Assembly: GCA_964495095.1 (NCBI GenBank) | Contig: CAZBUH010000080.1 | Span: forward strand, 1 to 9,742 | DNA: 9,742 bases | Direction of reading: 5' to 3' | Source of the DNA: CAZBUH01 sp964495095 | GTDB taxonomy: Bacteria; Bacillota; Clostridia; Oscillospirales; Oscillospiraceae | Part shown: one piece after another, positions 6,540 to 9,742 of the stretch | Numbering within the stretch: position 1 is the stretch's first letter | Layout of the letters: each line of letters begins with the position of its first letter | The notes under the pieces: generated by a model | Seen by the model: the letters and a program-made list of their open reading frames with translations, nothing else | Database searches by the model: none | Told to the model about the DNA's origin: nothing | Position numbers and translations under genes: made by a program

Positions 6540-7457
6540 TTAAGCCCCTGCATCGGCTGCCATATCTGCCGGGGCTCCTCCTTTACCGGGGACTGGATGA
6601 GCCACTGCACCATAAATCCCGTGCTGGGCATGGCCCACAGGCTGGAGGGGCTCAAAAAGCCGGTGGAACGGAAAAAGAGAGTGGCAATTATAGGCGGCGG
6701 CCCCGCCGGGATGAAGTGCGCCCTTTATCTTAAGGAGCGGGGCCACAGCCCGGTTATATTTGAAAAATCCGACGCCCTTGGCGGCCAGCTAAAAACCGCG
6801 CGGTACCCGGATTTTAAGTGGGAGCTGCGCCGTTATCTGGACTTTCTTATAGGCCAGGTGGAGAAAAACGGAATAGAGGTGCGGCTAAGCACCGGGGCCG
6901 TGCCGGAAAAGATAAGGAACGAGAAGTTCGACACGGTGGTGGCCGCCCTTGGGGCTGTGCCAAAAAGGCCGGATATTCCGGGGGCAGAGCTGGCCAAATG
7001 GAATATTGTGAACGTGTACGGCAACGAGGACAAAATCGGACGGAACGTAGTTGTCGTGGGCGGCGCCTCGGGAGCCGCAGAGGCGGCGGTGTATCTTGCC
7101 CAAAAGGGTCATAAGGTGACGGAGATAAGCCGGAAAAATATCGTGGCCTATGATTTAAATCCCATCCGCTCCAGAGGTTACATGAACCATCTGGCCCGCA
7201 AGTCCGGCGTGGAGATAATATCCGACGCCGAGACATTGGAGATAACCGAGTGCAGCGTCCGCTGCCGGAATAAGGATGGGGAGCGCGGGATTTTCTGCGA
7301 CGACGTGCTCATCTCCGGCGGCATGAAATCGCTGGCGGAGGAGGCGGTGAAATTCTGCGGCGCCGCCGGGGAGTTTTACGCCATAGGCGACGGACGGGCC
7401 GGGGGAAACCTGCGCCGGGCCATCACCGACGCCTGGTGCGTCGCCATGAGAATATGA
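6534..7457 (+). pseudogene. Old-Yellow-Enzyme-type reductase (BaiCD/FadH/TMADH family), C-terminal half only
   Basis: About 307 residues from the middle to the end of a multidomain flavin/iron-sulfur reductase. Full relatives (about 640-680 residues) have an N-terminal FMN TIM barrel, which is missing. What remains is the [4Fe-4S] motif CIGCHIC followed 13 residues later by Cys, spacing CX2CX2CX12C as in trimethylamine dehydrogenase rather than the CX2CX3CX11C of E. coli FadH. Then come an FAD fold (IIGGGPAGMKCALYL ... ALGGQL), a second nucleotide-binding fold (VVVVGGASGAAEAA) and the closing FYAIGDGRAGGNLRRAI. The open frame runs back to 6408, but its first 42 codons are simply antisense to the AraC domain, so homology begins at about EDLSPC (6534). 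Without the FMN barrel it cannot reduce an enone-type substrate, though it might bind FAD. It was the first gene of a plus-strand operon. The substrate is unknown. Confidence 0.8.
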
Positions 7458-7465
7458 GGTGACAA

Positions 7466-8096
7466 ATGACAGAGATTAATTTTGACGGCCTGCGCTGCGG
7501 TATGGGGTGGAAAAGCAGGCGGCGCCGATGCCCGACGGGATGTGCTCCAAATGTACTCCTGGAGGCCGGAGGAGCTTCGGCAAATGGCGGAGGATTTGGC
7601 CGCCGGGAAAAAGGCCGGGGAGGTCTGCGTTTTCAGCGGCAGCACACAGCCCCAGGTCTGCGCCGCCGCGGTCTGCGCGCTCAGCCCGGAGCGCGCCGTG
7701 CTGAACGTATTTGCCATAGGAAAGGATTTGGAGCTGCCGGAGATAAAATTTGGTGAAATAAATCCTGCCGGGGGCATAGATTTATTATAACATGTTTACG
7801 ATAAATATGTTATAATAAAATGCGGCGAGAGTGATTTCGTAAAAGGGCCGCCCCCAAATCTTGACGGCCAGAACTATTTATACGATCATGCGGGGGAAAT
7901 CCTGCTGCCGGAGATACCGGAGGGGACGGAGGCTTACATATGCGGCAGCCTGCCTAATTTCATATCCGCGCCCATTGCCAGAAGCCTTGCCGAAAGAGCC
8001 GGGTGCGTGTTTCTGAAATTGGGAAACCAGACGGAATACACCTGCGTCGCGTCCCGCGTAAGCGGGGTGTCGGTTGGAGACACGAAAATTTTATAA
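7466..8096 (+). pseudogene. Broken gene for a Cys-containing protein of unknown family
   Basis: The ATG at 7466 has a good ribosome binding site (GAGGTGA, 7456-7462) overlapping the reductase stop, so translation was coupled. The first frame gives MTEINFDGLR. A tandem duplication of CTGCG (7490-7494, 7495-7499) then throws the frame off; with one copy removed it continues YGVEKQAAPMPDGMCSKC, ending in a CxxC. A second shift of one base near 7546-7552 is needed to reach the frame YSWRPEELRQMAEDLAAG ..., which is open to TAA at 7788-7790. The same frame continues after that stop with protein-like sequence (GEILLPEIPEGTEAYICG, then APIARSLAERAGC) to a stop at 8094-8096, but it has no ATG, GTG or TTG with which to restart before 7960. 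The simplest reading is one ancestral gene of about 200 codons with two indels and a nonsense interruption. I do not recognise the family. The shorter frame 7482-7790 (TTG start) could still give a fragment. Confidence 0.6.
7781..7819. repeat. 39-bp AT-rich palindrome inside the broken gene
   Basis: TTTATTATAACAT (7781-7793) and ATGTTATAATAAA (7807-7819) are a perfect 13-bp inverted repeat. The inner bases TTTA (7795-7798) and TAAA (7802-7805) also pair, with one G:T step between, leaving a CGA loop. It is strikingly AT-rich in GC-rich surroundings and its length is a multiple of three. It carries the TAA that ends the upstream frame, and deleting it joins GGCATAGA to ATGCGGC with the frame kept. 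It also holds a perfect TATAAT (7811-7816) with a weak ATAACA at 7787-7792 (18-bp spacing), so an alternative view is a promoter overlapped by an operator for a dimeric repressor. Confidence 0.7.
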
Positions 8097-8114
8097 AAGG
8101 AGAGGAAAAAATAT

Positions 8115-9524
8115 ATGGCAATAAAGGATGTGCTGAGAAGCCTCAGCGAGCCGCCTTACGGTATGCCCTCGGCGGAGGGCACCGGCGTTCTGCCGGAGGA
8201 GCGCGTACCTGACTGGCTTGCGGCGGGAGGGCCGCCTCCCGCTCCGGATTTTCCGTTTATCTCTGTTATGGACGTGGACGCGGGCAAGCCCGCGCTGAAG
8301 GAAAATCCGCTGCTGAAAATCGAGGGCAAGGCGGGCGAGGGCTGCGCCGACGGCCTTAAGGTGACGGGCGACGGGGACGGCGTCAACGCCATCGTGGTAA
8401 ACAGCGGCGAATATAAGCTCACCAATATGGATATGAGCCTTAAGGGCGACGGCCTCAACGATTTTGACGGCATCGGCGCCGGCGTAATGTCCAGGAACGA
8501 GTCTGTGACGGAGCTGCGCGACTGCGTTATCACAACGGCGGGCGTTATCCGTCCCTGCACCTTTGTACGGGACGAGGCCACGCTGAAGGTATATAACTGC
8601 ACCCTCACAGGCGAGGGCGGCACGCTCCCCGATGATTATGTGCCCATTCCCGGACCCGGCATGAAAATGCCGCCTTCCGGCCTTAAAATTACCGGAAACT
8701 GCCGCACCCACCTCTCGGTGGGCAATTCCAGGGCCTATTTCTATGATTCCAGAATAGTGGCTGACGGCTGGGCGGCCCTCTCCACGGACGGCTGCACGGA
8801 CGAATTATATCTTGAGGCCAACAACTGCGACGTTATCTGCCGCAATTCCGGTTACGGCGTTTACTCCGACGGCGGCTGCGTGGTCTGCCTAAACGGCAGC
8901 AGAATAACCACCGCCACCCATACAGCTATCATGGCTGGAGACTGCAGGCTGACTTTAAATGACTGCGACGCTAAGTCCGGACAGTATAACGTCATGATGC
9001 ACTGCGTCATGGGCTGCACATCCGAGGTGGGCAAGCTCTATATAAAGGGCAGCAGGCTGGAGGCCAAAGAGATACCTCTCTTTATAAAGAGCACCAACGC
9101 ATACGTGGGCATTGAAAATTCCGAAATCAAGTCTGAGAGCGGCCTGCTGGTACACTCCATACTGAACGACGACGAGTGCGCTACAAAGGTGGGCGAGGAC
9201 GAGTATGATGTTTATGGGATAAAGATTTCCGTAAAGGCTTCAAAGCTCTCCGGCAGCATCGTGCACGGCGACACTGACAGAACCATGTCCGTCACCCTTA
9301 CGGACTCCGAGCTTACAGGCGGCGTGCAGAATGCGTATATGGCTTTTGCGGGAGCGTCGAAGTGGACGGCAGACGCCGATTCCCAGGTCTGCCTTGTGGG
9401 CGTTAAGGACACCGGGAGCATCGACGCTCTGTCCGGCGTGACCATCAGGGCCGTGGCGGGCAAGGGCACGGAGCTCAAGGGACAGTATGCTTTGAAATCC
9501 GGCGGAAAGCTCGTTATCGAATAA
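8115..9524 (+). CDS. Leaderless, Cys-rich right-handed beta-helix repeat protein
   Basis: An intact 469-residue protein. Residues ~65-460 are a series of short strand-turn repeats typical of parallel beta-helices (for example LKVYNCTLTG, AYFYDSRIVADG, LYLEANNCDVIC, LTLNDCDAKSG, LYIKGSRLEAK, VGIENSEIKSESG, VTLTDSELTGG). The N-terminal 60 residues are Pro- and Gly-rich and lack any signal peptide, membrane segment or sorting motif, so it appears cytoplasmic, unlike most adhesin-type beta-helices. About 16 Cys occur, an unusual number, mostly at turns of the helix between residues 77 and 301. There are no recognisable pectinase or lyase catalytic residues. The start is secure: AAGGAGAGG (8097-8105) lies 9 nt before the ATG, 18 bp after the end of the broken gene, so it belonged to the same operon. 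Function is unknown; a scaffold or an enzyme partner of the flavoprotein is possible but not shown. Confidence 0.8.
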   Translation: MAIKDVLRSLSEPPYGMPSAEGTGVLPEERVPDWLAAGGPPPAPDFPFISVMDVDAGKPALKENPLLKIEGKAGEGCADGLKVTGDGDGVNAIVVNSGEYKLTNMDMSLKGDGLNDFDGIGAGVMSRNESVTELRDCVITTAGVIRPCTFVRDEATLKVYNCTLTGEGGTLPDDYVPIPGPGMKMPPSGLKITGNCRTHLSVGNSRAYFYDSRIVADGWAALSTDGCTDELYLEANNCDVICRNSGYGVYSDGGCVVCLNGSRITTATHTAIMAGDCRLTLNDCDAKSGQYNVMMHCVMGCTSEVGKLYIKGSRLEAKEIPLFIKSTNAYVGIENSEIKSESGLLVHSILNDDECATKVGEDEYDVYGIKISVKASKLSGSIVHGDTDRTMSVTLTDSELTGGVQNAYMAFAGASKWTADADSQVCLVGVKDTGSIDALSGVTIRAVAGKGTELKGQYALKSGGKLVIE

Positions 9525-9549
9525 AAGCTGTTTTAACAAAAAATCCACG

Positions 9550-9580
9550 GCATGTATATGCTGCGGACCTCAGACCGCAG
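9550..9580 (+). other. Two small hairpins after the beta-helix gene
   Basis: GCAT (9550-9553) pairs with ATGC (9558-9561), and CTGCGG (9561-9566) pairs with CCGCAG (9575-9580) around an 8-nt loop. Together with the larger hairpin that follows they make a closely packed structured 3' region. No T-run follows either one, so neither is a terminator alone. Confidence 0.35.
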
Positions 9581-9583
9581 ACA

Positions 9584-9619
9584 AACACCGCTGCTGAGCG
9601 TCAGTCCGGCAGCGGTGTT
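9584..9619. terminator. Probable terminator hairpin downstream of the beta-helix gene
   Basis: AACACCGCTGC (9584-9594) pairs perfectly with GCAGCGGTGTT (9609-9619) around a 14-nt loop in which TGA and TCA can also pair. It stands 60 bp after the beta-helix stop. A strong T-run is lacking (TCTCTATATT follows), so termination is likely but not certain. On the minus strand it would lie just past the end of the possible gene at 9627-9742. Confidence 0.5.
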
Positions 9620-9626
9620 CTCTATA

Positions 9627-9742
9627 TTATGTGAAGCTTTGGGAAAAATGTAAAAAGAAAGAGAGATGGCGTACGATTCCGCTCTCCGTATACTGCATCA
9701 GATAAGGGCGGCTTCCACAGGCCTGCGGATCACTTTTATATT
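9627..9742 (-). CDS. Possible 3' end of a minus-strand gene running off the window
   Basis: The minus strand is open from the window edge to a TAA (complement of 9627-9629), about 38 codons including SDPQACGSRPYLMQYTESG. Support is only the open frame and the hairpin placed just beyond its stop. On the plus strand an ATG at 9667 also opens a 25-codon frame to the edge, with a weak purine-rich stretch in front. Neither product is recognised and chance cannot be excluded. Confidence 0.2.
   Translation of the reverse strand, partial: YKSDPQACGSRPYLMQYTESGIVRHLSFFLHFSQSFT

Noticed and set aside
8091..8711. 206-codon minus-strand open frame
   Set aside because: It is a shadow opposite the beta-helix gene, which has a strong ribosome binding site and a clear repeat pattern.

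Overview
The window looks like a draft chromosomal segment of a moderately GC-rich, spore-forming member of the Clostridia, probably from the Oscillospiraceae/Eubacteriales side. This is an inference from four things: strong AGGAGG/AGGTGA-type ribosome binding sites, several TTG starts, heavy use of ATA (Ile) and AGG/CGG codons, and a YtvI/AI-2E-type permease of the kind found in sporulating Firmicutes. A run of 100 N (5313-5412) is a scaffolding gap of unknown true size.

Layout. (1) 1-1052: a probable terminator of an upstream gene, a near-consensus sigma-A promoter and a small alpha/beta-hydrolase (esterase) gene. (2) 1051-1370: three tandem copies of a ~104 bp repeat that fill the space between the convergent esterase and permease genes. 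(3) 1374-2414, minus: a YtvI-like AI-2E family membrane protein with a TTG start. (4) 2462-5030: a promoter, a ~95 nt structured leader, then hom (homoserine dehydrogenase) and lysC (aspartate kinase) in one operon. Together they supply the first and third enzymes of the aspartate pathway, towards lysine, threonine and methionine. (5) 5079-5473: the left end of an IS3/IS150-like element with a broken orfA, a gene start, the N gap, and the last codons of a gene, closed by a strong bidirectional terminator. (6) 5556-6539, minus: a TetR-type regulator and, upstream of it, the DNA-binding half of an AraC regulator. (7) 6534-9524, plus: the iron-sulfur/FAD/NAD half of an Old-Yellow-Enzyme-type reductase, a broken Cys-containing protein of unknown family, and an intact, leaderless, Cys-rich beta-helix protein. 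(8) 9525-9742: hairpins and possibly the tail of a minus-strand gene.

The main biological story is in 5556-9524. A regulator pair (AraC, TetR) and a divergent flavoenzyme operon appear to have been fused head to head by a deletion, or by an assembly join, at about 6500-6540. This removed the 5' half of both the AraC gene and the reductase gene, together with their shared promoter region. The next gene is also damaged: a 5-bp tandem duplication, a second frameshift, and an in-frame stop inside a 39-bp AT-rich perfect-arm palindrome. The beta-helix gene at the end of the operon is intact, which raises the question of how it is now expressed. The reductase / Cys protein / leaderless beta-helix trio is the best candidate here for an undescribed gene set, but in this copy it seems to be decaying. 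No function can be assigned to the set from this sequence alone.
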